Shown one piece after another: positions 8,991-20,012 of a stretch of DNA of 64,000 nt (its first letter is position 1; each line of letters opens with the position of its first letter). The position numbers were made by a program, and so were the translations under genes. The DNA comes from Lautropia mirabilis (GTDB lineage: Bacteria > Pseudomonadota > Gammaproteobacteria > Burkholderiales > Burkholderiaceae_E). The notes under the pieces were generated by a model that was not told the DNA's origin, did not search any database, and saw only the letters and a list, made by a program, of their open reading frames with translations. Location: the NCBI RefSeq assembly GCF_900637555.1, contig NZ_LR134378.1, positions 444,001 to 508,000 on the forward strand, written 5' to 3'.

Positions 8991-10375
8991 GCTGCCTCCC
9001 GTGCCGACCACACCGTGTTGCGCATGGACACACGCACCCCGAATGCGGCGCTGCCCGAGACCTTGTCAGCCGGTGCCCTGCCAGTGGTCTCTGGTGCAGC
9101 ACGCCCGGCGGCATCATCCGCCTTCACGTCAGTGCTTCCCGAACCGACGTCATTGCCCGTCGATTGACTGTTTGCTGACGAACCATCGGACGCACCTTCC
9201 CCGACGGCTGGCTTGCTCACTACCCGAACCAGGTCGGCATCGGACAGGAAGGCAGCCCCTTCCACCACCAGGCGATCACTTTCGGACAGCTGCTCGCCGC
9301 GGGCCGGCATCACCTCGATCCGGTCGGCGGCCTGGCGTCCGGTGGTCACCCGCACCCGCTCAACATGGTTGTCAGGCTTGAGGCGATAGACATAGAGAAA
9401 ACCGTCGCTGGAAACCACCGCATCCAGCGGCACCGTCAGCCCCGGGCTCTGGCCCAGCTCGAAGGTGCCGTGCGCGAACATGCCGGCCCACAGTCCGGGG
9501 CCGGCCGGCACATCCACATAGACCAGCGTGGTGCGCGTCTTGGTGTTTGCCGAAGGTGCCACCGCACGCACCCGGGCCGCCACCTTGCGACCATCGGCGG
9601 CATTCACCACGACAGCATCGCCCGCCTTCACCTTCATCAGATCGGCATCACCCAGCTCGGCCTGCCATTCCAGCCGTCCCTGCCGGATGAGCTTGAACAG
9701 CTCGGTGCCCGCTGCAGGCACGGATCCTTCGGTCGCCGTGCGCGACGAGATGACGCCATCGTCGGGTGCCCGCAGCTCGACGTTCTGCCAGTTCTGCCGG
9801 CGCGACGCCAGTGCAGCCTGAGCGGAACGCACCCGAGCCTGGGCCGAACGGTCGGCCGCGAAGTACTGGTCCGCCTGCTGCTTGCTCATGGAGTCCGTGC
9901 GCAACAGACGGCGGGCACGTTCGGCGTTGGCACGCGCCTCCACGGCATTGGCCTGCGCTTCCACCAGCGACGCCTTGGCCTGGGCCACATCCTCGGCCAC
10001 GGTCCTGCCGTTGAAGCGCGCCAGCACCTGCCCCCGCTTCACCGTGTCCCCCACATCGACCAGCACCTCGGCCAGCGTCAACGAATTGGATTCGGACGCG
10101 ATGCTGGCCTCCTGCCAGGCCACCACGTCACCATCGGCCACCACCTGCACCGGCAGAAGCTCGCGCTTCGGCGGGGCCACCGTCACCACCATGGCAGGCC
10201 GCACCTGGCTGGCATCACCCTCCGGAGCGGACGGTTGCTGCGATGACGATGCGCTCTTTCCGCCGGAAGGAGACCCGGACGACATGAGCAGGTCGGGCCG
10301 CATCAGCATCAGGCCTCCCACCACCAGCAGCACCAGCAGGCAGCCCCCCAGAAAGATACGCACAGAAGTCGACAT
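8987..10375 (-). CDS. RND efflux periplasmic adaptor (membrane fusion protein)
   Basis: This 462-residue protein starts MSTSVRIFLGGCLLVLL, an N-terminal membrane anchor, then has a biotinyl-lipoyl-like half (VVADGDVVAWQEASIASE; VDVGDTVKRGQVLARFNG), an alpha-helical hairpin (about 125-190: AKASLVEAQANAVEARANAERARRLL), the second lipoyl half (NVELRAPDDGVI) and a beta-barrel domain. It bridges the pump and the outer-membrane channel. The last roughly 75 residues are a Ser/Ala/Gly-rich extension not needed in this family, and its final codons overlap the pump start. An upstream in-frame start at 10594 would add an unrelated basic leader and was rejected. Confidence 0.9.
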   Translation of the reverse strand: MSTSVRIFLGGCLLVLLVVGGLMLMRPDLLMSSGSPSGGKSASSSQQPSAPEGDASQVRPAMVVTVAPPKRELLPVQVVADGDVVAWQEASIASESNSLTLAEVLVDVGDTVKRGQVLARFNGRTVAEDVAQAKASLVEAQANAVEARANAERARRLLRTDSMSKQQADQYFAADRSAQARVRSAQAALASRRQNWQNVELRAPDDGVISSRTATEGSVPAAGTELFKLIRQGRLEWQAELGDADLMKVKAGDAVVVNAADGRKVAARVRAVAPSANTKTRTTLVYVDVPAGPGLWAGMFAHGTFELGQSPGLTVPLDAVVSSDGFLYVYRLKPDNHVERVRVTTGRQAADRIEVMPARGEQLSESDRLVVEGAAFLSDADLVRVVSKPAVGEGASDGSSANSQSTGNDVGSGSTDVKADDAAGRAAPETTGRAPADKVSGSAAFGVRVSMRNTVWSAREAA

Positions 10376-10652
10376 ATACAGCAACGAGAAGAAAGGATGA
10401 ATGACGGCTGAAGCAGACCATACCGTGCCACAGGGGCACTTTCGGCAGCCCCGCCCGGACGACACCGCAACGGACCGATGGCGACAGCAGACGCCGCCCT
10501 GTCCGGCATGATCGGGCGCAACCTTCGAGTCTAACGGCAAACCCCTTTCACCGACCCGGCGCGGGCTATCACAATTTCGGGGGCAACCGTACAATGCCCC
10601 TTTGTGCTGGCGCCTTCTTTCTATCGTTCTTCCCGCCCCTTACAGGTTTCCC

Positions 10653-11444
10653 ATGCCCGACTCTTCCACGGCCGGCGTGCAACGCCAGGCCCAGACCAAG
10701 CGCTCGCCCAAGCAACAGCAACCGTTGCAGCTGCCCAACGGCGAGACCCGCGTGCTGCTGCATTCGTGCTGCGCCCCCTGCTCGGGCGAACCCATGCAGA
10801 AGCTGGTGGATGCCGGCATCGACTTCACCATCTTCTTCTACAACCCCAACATCCACCCGGTGCGGGAATACGAGATCCGCAAGGAAGAGAACATCCGCTT
10901 CGCGCAGAAGCACGGCATCATCTTCATTGATGCCGACTATGACTCGGACAACTGGTTCACGCGGGTCAAGGGGCTGGAGCACGAGCCCGAGCGCGGCGAG
11001 CGCTGCACGGTCTGTTTCGACATGCGCTTCGAGCGCACCGCCCTCTATGCGCACGAGCATGGCTTTCGGGTGTTCACCAGCTCGCTGGGCATCTCGCGCT
11101 GGAAGGACATGAACCAGATCAACGGCTGCGGCCACCGCGCTGCCGCCCGCTATCCGGACATGGTCTACTGGGACTACAACTGGCGCAAGGGCGGCGGTTC
11201 AGCCCGGATGATCGAGATTTCCAAGGCCGAGCACTTCTATCAGCAGGAATACTGCGGCTGCGTGTATTCGCTGCGCGACACCAACCGCTACCGTGTCGAG
11301 CAGGGCCGCGAGCGCATCCAGATCGGCGAGCTGTACTACGGCCTGCCGCCGGGCGAGAAGCCCGACCTGGAGGCCGAACGCGCCGCGCTGGCCGACAAGC
11401 CCTCGGTCGTGCGCTCCGAACACGAACCGCCCACCCATAACTGA
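10653..11444 (+). CDS. queH: epoxyqueuosine reductase QueH
   Basis: The 263-residue product carries the QueH (DUF208) pattern: [11 protein letters not shown] near residue 33 with adjacent cysteines plus CxxC-type spacing, [16 protein letters not shown], the GERCTVC pair, [16 protein letters not shown], and a later CGC. QueH is an iron-sulfur enzyme that reduces epoxyqueuosine to queuosine in tRNA, replacing the cobalamin-dependent QueG. The start at 10653 removes an unconserved 17-residue upstream extension. It is divergent from the RND adaptor gene, and a 10-base gap separates it from the downstream esterase, so the two may be co-transcribed. Confidence 0.93.
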   Translation: MPDSSTAGVQRQAQTKRSPKQQQPLQLPNGETRVLLHSCCAPCSGEPMQKLVDAGIDFTIFFYNPNIHPVREYEIRKEENIRFAQKHGIIFIDADYDSDNWFTRVKGLEHEPERGERCTVCFDMRFERTALYAHEHGFRVFTSSLGISRWKDMNQINGCGHRAAARYPDMVYWDYNWRKGGGSARMIEISKAEHFYQQEYCGCVYSLRDTNRYRVEQGRERIQIGELYYGLPPGEKPDLEAERAALADKPSVVRSEHEPPTHN

Positions 11445-11454
11445 TACCCCGACC

Positions 11455-12120
11455 ATGTCCCAAACCCTCGAAGCCCTGGAATTCGTCACCGGCCCCGAAC
11501 CGACAGCCTCCATCATCGTGCTGCACGGCCTGGGGGCCGATGGCAACGACTTCGTGCCGGTGGCCCAGATGCTGGACCTGGGCGTGCCTGTCCGGTTCAT
11601 CTTCCCGCATGCGCCACAGATGCCCGTCACCATCAACAACGGCTATGTGATGCGTGCCTGGTACGACATCCTGGGCACCGATCTGGCGCGGCGCGAGGAC
11701 GAGGCAGGGTTGCGCCGCTCACAGGCCGCCATCGAGGCCCTCATTGCCCGTGAAGTGGAACGCGGCATCCCGGCCGAGCGCATCGTGCTGATGGGCTTTT
11801 CGCAGGGCTGCGCCATGACGCTGATGACCGGCCTGCGCCATAAGCAGCGGCTGGCGGCACTGGTCGGGCTATCAGGCTACCTGCCACTGGCCGACAGCAC
11901 GGCCTCCGAGCGCAGCGCCGACAACCAGAACACCCCCATCTTCATGGCCCACGGCCAGGACGATCCGGTCGTGGTCATCGAACGTGCCACGGCTTCGCGC
12001 GACCTGCTGCAGTCACTGGGCTACACGGTGGACTGGCATGAGTACCCGATGCCCCATTCGGTCTGCCCCGAGGAGATCGGCGACATCGCGGCCTTCCTGC
12101 GTCGTGTGCTTGTTTTGTAA
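11455..12120 (+). CDS. carboxylesterase / phospholipase family alpha/beta hydrolase
   Basis: This 221-residue cytoplasmic hydrolase has an oxyanion-loop HGLGADGND (about 24-32), nucleophile motif GFSQG with Ser116, an acid in HGQDD (Asp169/170) and His201 in MPHSV. This matches the EstB/carboxylesterase-2 family of small esterases and acyl-protein thioesterase-like enzymes acting on short acyl esters. The start follows the queH stop by ten bases. The natural substrate cannot be told. Confidence 0.88.
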   Translation: MSQTLEALEFVTGPEPTASIIVLHGLGADGNDFVPVAQMLDLGVPVRFIFPHAPQMPVTINNGYVMRAWYDILGTDLARREDEAGLRRSQAAIEALIAREVERGIPAERIVLMGFSQGCAMTLMTGLRHKQRLAALVGLSGYLPLADSTASERSADNQNTPIFMAHGQDDPVVVIERATASRDLLQSLGYTVDWHEYPMPHSVCPEEIGDIAAFLRRVLVL

Positions 12121-12317
12121 AAAAACCGGTTGGTCCCTTGGTTTTCCCCAATCCTGACCAGACATGGGGTGATGAAGCTGGCACACTTGTCTGTCGGCTT
12201 GGCCGATTTCCGCCTGGGTGGAAGGCAGATGCCTCCACCGGTCGGAACCCCAGGAAGGCGCTTGGCGGCTTACGCAGGCGCATCTCCGACTTTCACAGAC
12301 TCTTTGAGGAAACCAAG

Positions 12318-12707
12318 ATGGCTGACGATATCACCGAAAAACTGGCTGCCCGCCTGGAAGAACTGGAGCGCGGCCTGAAAAAGAGCCGCCGGCAGTTCGG
12401 CCGTACCGCCGAGCGTTCGCGCGACCACCTGGAGCGTGAGTGGGATGCCCTGAAAGCCGACATCTCCGATCTGCTGGACAGCGACTCGCTGGCCGACCGC
12501 CCGGAAGTGCGTGCCGCGCTGAACCATGTGCGTGACTCCATCCAGCGCATGTCCGACGTGGCCTACGACACGGCCCAGGAAGTGCACCGCCGCGCCCGCG
12601 AAGGCGCTGCCCGTGTGGACGATTACGCCCACACCTCGCCGTGGCAGACGGCCGGCATGGCCGCCGCTGCAGGCCTGGTGATCGGCTTCCTGCTGTCGCG
12701 TCGCTGA
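12318..12707 (+). CDS. DUF883 family protein (ElaB/YqjD-like)
   Basis: This 129-residue protein is mostly charged amphipathic helix (about 1-100) with one C-terminal hydrophobic segment (TAGMAAAAGLVIGFLLSRR) ending in two arginines. This is the ElaB/YqjD/DUF883 layout: inner-membrane C-tail-anchored proteins that bind ribosomes in stationary phase in E. coli. The start is set by GAGGA eight bases upstream. The next two genes complete a trio resembling yqjD-yqjE-yqjK. Confidence 0.85.
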   Translation: MADDITEKLAARLEELERGLKKSRRQFGRTAERSRDHLEREWDALKADISDLLDSDSLADRPEVRAALNHVRDSIQRMSDVAYDTAQEVHRRAREGAARVDDYAHTSPWQTAGMAAAAGLVIGFLLSRR

Positions 12708-12759
12708 TCATCGCGCTTATGTAGCCGGGAAGCGCCTGAACGCACTTCCCGAGCCACTG

Positions 12760-12796
12760 CCCGCTGGCCGGTCTCTCCCTGCGACCGGCCAGCGGG
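12760..12796. repeat. 14-bp perfect inverted repeat (intercistronic hairpin)
   Basis: CCCGCTGGCCGGTC and GACCGGCCAGCGGG flank a 9-base loop between the DUF883 and holin-like genes. No U-run follows, so it is more likely an mRNA stabiliser or partial terminator than a full intrinsic terminator. Confidence 0.6.
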
Positions 12797-12852
12797 TTCC
12801 CATTCCCAGCGCAGGCACCGCCGGCGCTTCATGGCCCTGTGCCTCCTCACAC

Positions 12853-13263
12853 ATGCTCGGCAAACTCCTCGAACCCCGCATCCGACGGATGAAGCGGACT
12901 GCCGCCGATCTGGTGGCAGGCCTGGACGACCGCAGCCGTCTGCTGGCGCTGGAACTCGGCACCGAATCCCGCTGGCTGGCCAAGCTGGTGGGCACAAGCC
13001 TGGCTGCTGGTGTCGTCGCCATCATCTGCCTGGTGTGGCTGATGGCCACCCTGGTGGCCCTGGCCTGGGACACCCCCTGGCGCCTGCATGCGCTGGGCAT
13101 CGCCGCCGGCTTCTGGGTCATCCTCAGCCTGGCCTTGGTGCTGCGCATCCGCAGCCTGCTCAAAGGCCACCCCGAACCCTTCCCCCTCAGCCGTCAGGTG
13201 CTGGCCGATGATCTGCGCAGCCTGAAGGAAGACCTGGAACGTGAGCGTAATTCAGAATCATGA
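12853..13263 (+). CDS. phage holin family protein (YqjE-like membrane protein)
   Basis: This 136-residue protein has a soluble N-terminal helix (about 1-40), two transmembrane helices (about 48-72 and 78-102) and a charged C-terminus. It fits the family annotated as phage holin (Holin-X/YqjE), which in proteobacteria is chromosomal and not phage-linked. It follows DUF883 and its stop overlaps the next start (ATGA). Function is unknown; co-occurrence with ElaB-like genes suggests an envelope or stationary-phase role. Confidence 0.75.
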   Translation: MLGKLLEPRIRRMKRTAADLVAGLDDRSRLLALELGTESRWLAKLVGTSLAAGVVAIICLVWLMATLVALAWDTPWRLHALGIAAGFWVILSLALVLRIRSLLKGHPEPFPLSRQVLADDLRSLKEDLERERNSES

Positions 13264-13958
13264 ATGACGAACAACTGAACATGAGCCGTTCCAGCCGTAC
13301 CGACGAAACCGCCGAGGACATCTTCGCGCGCATCCAGCGACGTCGCACACTGGCCATGAACGGCAACAACACCGAACGCGGTGCGCTGCGACAGGAAGGG
13401 GCGTCCAGCGAGGCACGCCCGGCCGCCTTGGCGGGTGAGTCGCTGGCTGACATCCTGCGTCGTGCCGCAGCCAAGGAAGCCGCAGCGCCTCATGGTGCAG
13501 GACCGGCGCATGGCCTGGGACATGACCAAACCGGCGCAGCAGACCGTGGCAGCAGCCCCCGGAGCGCTGAAGGCAGGGCCACCACTGGCACCACCGAACA
13601 CACCGGAAGCAGCAGTAATTCTGCATTCAGTAATTTCAGGAGCAAAACAGCATCCGGGCCGCGCACTCGCCCGCCGGTGGACTACCCGTTGCTGGTGGAT
13701 GAAGACGGCACGCCCATTGACGAGGATGCGCCCGACTTCCGGGACAACGGCCGGCCTCGTGACAGTTTTCCGCGCAGCAAGACAATGCAGGCGCTGCTGC
13801 GTTACCCCACGCTGACAACGGCCGTGGGGCTGGCCGTGGCCGTGCCCATGGCCACCCTGGTGCTGCGCACACCGGCCGCCCGGCAGACACTGCTGCGCAT
13901 CGGCAAGTTTGCGGCGGAGCAGGAAGTGTGGAAGTACGTGCGCAAGCTCAGCAAGTAG
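13260..13958 (+). CDS. hypothetical protein, third gene of the YqjDE-like trio
   Basis: I do not recognise a domain. The 232-residue product has a low-complexity Ser/Gly/Thr/Ala-rich first half (about 1-130) and a conserved-looking end with DEDGTPIDEDAPDF, then one hydrophobic segment (LTTAVGLAVAVPMATLVL, about 183-200) and a basic tail. It overlaps the holin-like gene by four bases, so expression is likely coupled. By position it corresponds to YqjK in other bacteria, but similarity is not evident. It ends nine bases before the convergent ampG stop. Confidence 0.65.
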   Translation: MNDEQLNMSRSSRTDETAEDIFARIQRRRTLAMNGNNTERGALRQEGASSEARPAALAGESLADILRRAAAKEAAAPHGAGPAHGLGHDQTGAADRGSSPRSAEGRATTGTTEHTGSSSNSAFSNFRSKTASGPRTRPPVDYPLLVDEDGTPIDEDAPDFRDNGRPRDSFPRSKTMQALLRYPTLTTAVGLAVAVPMATLVLRTPAARQTLLRIGKFAAEQEVWKYVRKLSK

Positions 13959-13967
13959 AGCAAGCCG

Positions 13968-15455
13968 TCAGTCCAGATCCGGCAGCGCCTCGGTGCGGGT
14001 GCGGCGGGCATCCAGCGCCTGAACCTCGCGGCGCAGCCACCACAGCATCAGGAGGCCCGGCAGCGCCGCGGCCACCGTCATCAGGAAGAAGCTGGGCCAG
14101 CCCTGCTGCTCGACCACCACGCCGGCCACCGGCCCCACGTAGACACGGCCGATGGCCGCCAGCGCCGACAGCAGCGCGTACTGCGCAGCCGAAAACCGCC
14201 GGTCGGTCAGGGTCATGAGGAAGGCCACGAAGGCGGCCGTGCCCAGCCCCCCGCAGAGGTTCTCGATGCCGATGGCACCGGCCATCAGCAGGTAGCTCTT
14301 GGGCAGCACCGACAGCAGCCAGTAGCCCACGTTGGAGAACGCCTGCAGGATGCCGAAGAACATCAGCGACTGGTAGAGCGAGCGCGACGACAGCCAGGCC
14401 CCACCCAGCAGCGCGCCAACAATGGTGGCCAGAAGACCCAGCCCCTTGTTGATGGCACCGATCTCGGCCTGACTGAAACCTACACCGCGCAGCAGGAAGC
14501 TGGTGGACAGGCTGGCGGCAAAGGCATCGCCCAGCTTGTACAGCACGATGAGCAGCAGGAAGGCCAGCGCATGCGGCCGGGCAAAGAAGGCATCCCAGGG
14601 CGCCACGAAGGACGGAAAGCCCACGCGGCGCGCCACCAGCACGGCACCCACGCCGGTCAGCAGCATCACCAGGGTTTCGGCCAGCAACTGGCCCAGCGGC
14701 CCGGCCTGCAGCCACGCCAGCACCGGCCGGCTGGCCTGCGTGCACAGCCACCACAGCAGCGCACCGCCCAGCACCATGGCCACGAAACCCTTCAGCTCGG
14801 CCCCCGCGCCGCCACTGGCCTGCTGGGGCCGGGCAATGCGTGGGCTCCAGACCGTGGCCCCCATCAGCAGCAGCAGCATGACGCCCATGATGCGATAGGT
14901 GCCCGGCCAGCCCAGCCAGGTATCGGCCAGGATGAAGCTGCCGCCCCCCGAGACCAGCATGGCCAGGCGGTAGCCCAGCACCGAGACCGCGGCGCCGGCG
15001 CCCCGTTCCTCGGGCGAGAGCAGATCGGCCCGATAGGCATCGAAGACCACGTCCTGCGAGGCCGACAGCCACGCCACCACCACCGACAGCACGGCGATCA
15101 GATGGATATGGTGGGCCGGATCAAGCTGGGCCAGCCCCAGGCAGGCCAGCGCCATGGCCAGCTGAAACACCAGGATCCAGCCCCGCCGCCGCCCCAGCAG
15201 CCGGGGCTCGAAGCGATCGAGCAGCGGCGCCCAGACGAACTTGAAGGTATAGGGCAGCCCCACCAGCGCAAAGTAGCCGATGGTGTGCAGATCGATGCCA
15301 TTGACCGTGAGCCACGCCTGCAGCGCCCCCGCCGTGAGCGCCAGCGGCAGCCCGCTGGAAAAGCCCAGCAGCAACATCGCGGCAATGCGCCGCGACGCGA
15401 AGACTTGCCCATAGGTCTGCCACAACCCGGGCGCGGGCTTGGGGGAATCGCTCAT
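13968..15455 (-). CDS. ampG: AmpG-family muropeptide MFS permease
   Basis: This 495-residue transporter has 12 or more hydrophobic segments and AmpG landmarks: GFSSGLPLALTAGALQAWL near residue 30, YTFKFVWAPLLDR near 68-80, and SASQDVVFDAYRADLL near 125-140. AmpG imports GlcNAc-anhydroMurNAc peptides for peptidoglycan recycling and can feed beta-lactamase induction signals. The start at 15455 removes an unconserved 77-residue upstream extension. It is divergent from maeB and convergent with the hypothetical gene. No ampC or ampR is nearby. Confidence 0.85.
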   Translation of the reverse strand: MSDSPKPAPGLWQTYGQVFASRRIAAMLLLGFSSGLPLALTAGALQAWLTVNGIDLHTIGYFALVGLPYTFKFVWAPLLDRFEPRLLGRRRGWILVFQLAMALACLGLAQLDPAHHIHLIAVLSVVVAWLSASQDVVFDAYRADLLSPEERGAGAAVSVLGYRLAMLVSGGGSFILADTWLGWPGTYRIMGVMLLLLMGATVWSPRIARPQQASGGAGAELKGFVAMVLGGALLWWLCTQASRPVLAWLQAGPLGQLLAETLVMLLTGVGAVLVARRVGFPSFVAPWDAFFARPHALAFLLLIVLYKLGDAFAASLSTSFLLRGVGFSQAEIGAINKGLGLLATIVGALLGGAWLSSRSLYQSLMFFGILQAFSNVGYWLLSVLPKSYLLMAGAIGIENLCGGLGTAAFVAFLMTLTDRRFSAAQYALLSALAAIGRVYVGPVAGVVVEQQGWPSFFLMTVAAALPGLLMLWWLRREVQALDARRTRTEALPDLD

Positions 15456-15745
15456 CCACCGAGTGTAGCAGCGCGTGGCCCCCAGCTTCATGGCCGCCAT
15501 TCCACCCCCGTCCATGCTGCTGACGGCCGGGCAGCGACACGGCATGAATGAAGGCGGGATGCGTGAAATACGCGACACCGCTACCCGGACCCACCAGCCA
15601 CCACGACCTCTGCACGCACCGCCAGTCAGGCCGCCAGGGCCCAACACATGAGCCCCCCATGAAGCCCCCTCTGCCTTGTGCCCCACGAAACCGTGAAGGG
15701 TGTAATCTTCTGTGTTCCGCCGCCCCTCAACCCTTTACAGATTTC

Positions 15746-18070
<2,325 letters not shown>

Positions 18071-18150
18071 TGGCCCGGAGATCCTGCCTGACAGGCTGAC
18101 GCCCCAAGGCAGGACCGCTCATTACCCCGCAGCAGTACAGTCTGCCAATG

Positions 18151-18190
18151 ATCGCCCGATGGGTTTGCGCCTGTCGGGCGATTTTATTTT
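18151..18190 (+). terminator. intrinsic terminator after maeB
   Basis: A perfect stem ATCGCCCGA/TCGGGCGAT (18151-18159 and 18174-18182) with a 14-base loop runs into TTTATTTT. It separates maeB from the AT-rich islet. Confidence 0.8.
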
Positions 18191-18356
18191 GAAGGCCCCT
18201 ACCCAACAACGTAGCAACCACCATACACCAACACTACCAAACAAACCTTAATACAACCGAAATCATAACGTATGCGTTAGTGTAAAAACACACACACTTC
18301 CAAATCCCCAGCATCACGCGCATCATTCACAAACCAAAAGAACCAAAGGAAGAACC

Positions 18357-18857
18357 ATGCCAGCAATTGTCCCCGAACTCATCGAAATGGCAACGAAAGA
18401 AAACACTTCGACCACCGAATTGCTTAGAAAAGCCCTTATTGTTTCCGAACGCCTATCTCTACCAGACTTCTATCAATGGACAAATAACGAACTAAGCGGG
18501 TACACAGACAAAGTCCCGCCATACAGAATACACAAAGGAATCCCACAACTCGTAAACGGGTCAGGAACAAAACTCAATATCGACACAAAATTCGATATAG
18601 AAATAGAGCAACATCTGTACATCGCAGTAACGGAGTCAGTACCGGAAATAGAAGCAGCAATAGAATATAATGGAATGATATGCCGAACAATCAAGCCACT
18701 AGAGAAATCCATCTCGAATTTTCGCTCCAGCAACGGTTACCGCCCGACAGCTATTCTTGAAAAAACAAAATCCAAAAGCATATTAGAGGCAATCAAAAAC
18801 GAAGTCCTTAAATTTGCCCTAAACCTAGAAAAAATGGAATCAAAGGAGACGGGATGA
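18357..18857 (+). CDS. AbiTii-domain protein (putative phage-defence gene)
   Basis: This 166-residue protein matches the AbiTii domain pattern from memory: STTELLRKALIVSERLSLPDFYQWTNNELSGY (about 17-50), then VPPYRIHKGIP, and a closing segment SILEAIKNEVLKFALNLEKM. AbiTii domains are found in abortive-infection-type proteins. The ribosome site AAGGAAG is good. Its ATGA overlap with the next gene implies one functional unit. Base composition differs sharply from both flanks: many AAA, ATA and AAT codons and roughly 45% G+C by eye. In many AbiTii proteins this domain is fused to a C-terminal region like that of the next gene; here the two are separate proteins. No signal peptide or transmembrane helix is seen. 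Confidence 0.75.
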   Translation: MPAIVPELIEMATKENTSTTELLRKALIVSERLSLPDFYQWTNNELSGYTDKVPPYRIHKGIPQLVNGSGTKLNIDTKFDIEIEQHLYIAVTESVPEIEAAIEYNGMICRTIKPLEKSISNFRSSNGYRPTAILEKTKSKSILEAIKNEVLKFALNLEKMESKETG

Positions 18858-19216
18858 CTTTCAATAACAAAGAAAAGGAGATAGCCAAACACTACAAAAT
18901 AACAAACATAAACGGACAAATCCAAATCGACTCCCCTGGGTCAAGCCAATCTCAGACAAAGACAGTTGACACCGAGAAACTTTGTGAGCTGGTTTCAGCA
19001 CTACGCAAGGCCCTGGACAAAGACAACTCCATGAGCTCAGATGGGAGACTTGAACTTGAATCAGAACTCGCAGCTCTGGAAGCTCAAGCCAGATCACCCA
19101 AACCGAAATGGCCAATCGTCAACGCAGCAGCCCTCAGTCTCAAGTCGATTCTGGAGAATGCGGCGGGAAGCGCCCTTGCAAGCGCCGCCCTTCCTCTTCT
19201 TTCTCAATTTCTTTGA
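18854..19216 (+). CDS. AbiTii partner: C-terminal half-like small protein
   Basis: This 120-residue protein starts with a linker-like ITNINGQIQIDSPGSSQSQTK, then a helical, acidic segment with LELESELAALEAQARSPKPKWPIV, and ends in a hydrophobic/amphipathic helix (LKSILENAAGSALASAALPLLSQFL). The order (glycine/serine linker, helical pair, SPKPK, hydrophobic tail) is what I recall from the C-terminal part of single-chain AbiTii proteins. The tail could insert into membranes or oligomerise. It starts inside the stop of the AbiTii gene and ends six bases before the convergent xth stop. Function is inferred only. Confidence 0.6.
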   Translation: MTFNNKEKEIAKHYKITNINGQIQIDSPGSSQSQTKTVDTEKLCELVSALRKALDKDNSMSSDGRLELESELAALEAQARSPKPKWPIVNAAALSLKSILENAAGSALASAALPLLSQFL

Positions 19217-19222
19217 TGCCCC

Positions 19223-20002
19223 TCACCCCCTAGGCCAGTCATAGTCAATGATCAGCGGCGCGTGGTCCGAGAATCGCTCGTCCTTGTAGATCTCGGCGCG
19301 GGTGGCGGTGGCGGCGATGCCGGGGGTGGCGATCTGGTAGTCGATGCGCCAGCCCACGTTCTTGGCCCACGCCTGGCCGCGGTTGCTCCACCAGGTGTAT
19401 TGCTCGGGGCGGGGGTCCAGTTGACGGAACACGTCGACAAAGCCGATCTCGTCCAGGAGGCTGCTGAGCCACTGGCGCTCTTCGGGCAGGAAGCCGGAGT
19501 TCTTCTGGTTGGAGCGCCAGTTCTTCAGGTCGATTTCCTTGTGGGCAACGTTCCAGTCGCCGCACAGGATGATCTCGCGACCGCTGTCCTTCAGTTCCTG
19601 CATGTGGCGGGCAAAGGCTTCCATGAAGACGAACTTGCGTTGCAGGCGCTCTTCGGAGGAGGAACCGGAGGGGACGTAGACCGAGATGATGGCGTGGGTG
19701 CCGAAGTCCATCTCGATGTAGCGGCCCTCGGCGTCGAATTCGGGCTGGCCGAAGCCTTCGCGGATGGTCTGGGGGGTATGGGGGGTGTAGATGCCCACGC
19801 CGCTGTAGCCGCGCCGCTCGGCCAGGTGGAAGCGCCCGACGGCCGGGCCGATGGCCTGCATGGTGTCGTCCATGTCGGAGAGCTGGGCGCGCACTTCCTG
19901 CACGCAGATGGCATCGGCACCAAGGGTGGCAGCCCAGGGGAACCAGCCCTTGCGGGCGGCGGACCGGATACCGTTAAGATTCTGGGATACGACTCGCAAC
20001 AT
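19223..20002 (-). CDS. xth: exodeoxyribonuclease III
   Basis: This 259-residue enzyme has the exonuclease III/AP endonuclease motifs NLNGIRSA (about 8-15), CVQEVRA with metal-binding Glu, GDWNVAH and the terminal SDHAPLI with catalytic Asp-His. It repairs abasic sites and removes blocked 3' ends. The start at 20002 gives the usual MLRVVSQNLNG N-terminus. It is divergent from pyrE with start codons only ten bases apart, and convergent with the AT-rich islet. Confidence 0.93.
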   Translation of the reverse strand: MLRVVSQNLNGIRSAARKGWFPWAATLGADAICVQEVRAQLSDMDDTMQAIGPAVGRFHLAERRGYSGVGIYTPHTPQTIREGFGQPEFDAEGRYIEMDFGTHAIISVYVPSGSSSEERLQRKFVFMEAFARHMQELKDSGREIILCGDWNVAHKEIDLKNWRSNQKNSGFLPEERQWLSSLLDEIGFVDVFRQLDPRPEQYTWWSNRGQAWAKNVGWRIDYQIATPGIAATATRAEIYKDERFSDHAPLIIDYDWPRG

Positions 20003-20012
20003 GCAGGCACCT

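Noticed and set aside
7110-9167. Long plus-strand open frame opposite the RND pump, and similar ones opposite maeB, the copper receptor and mrdA
   Set aside because: All are shadows of clear genes; their translations are low-complexity Arg/His/Gln-rich and carry no ribosome sites.
12853-13263. The holin-family gene as evidence of a prophage
   Set aside because: No other phage genes are near and this family is a normal chromosomal partner of ElaB/YqjD-like genes.
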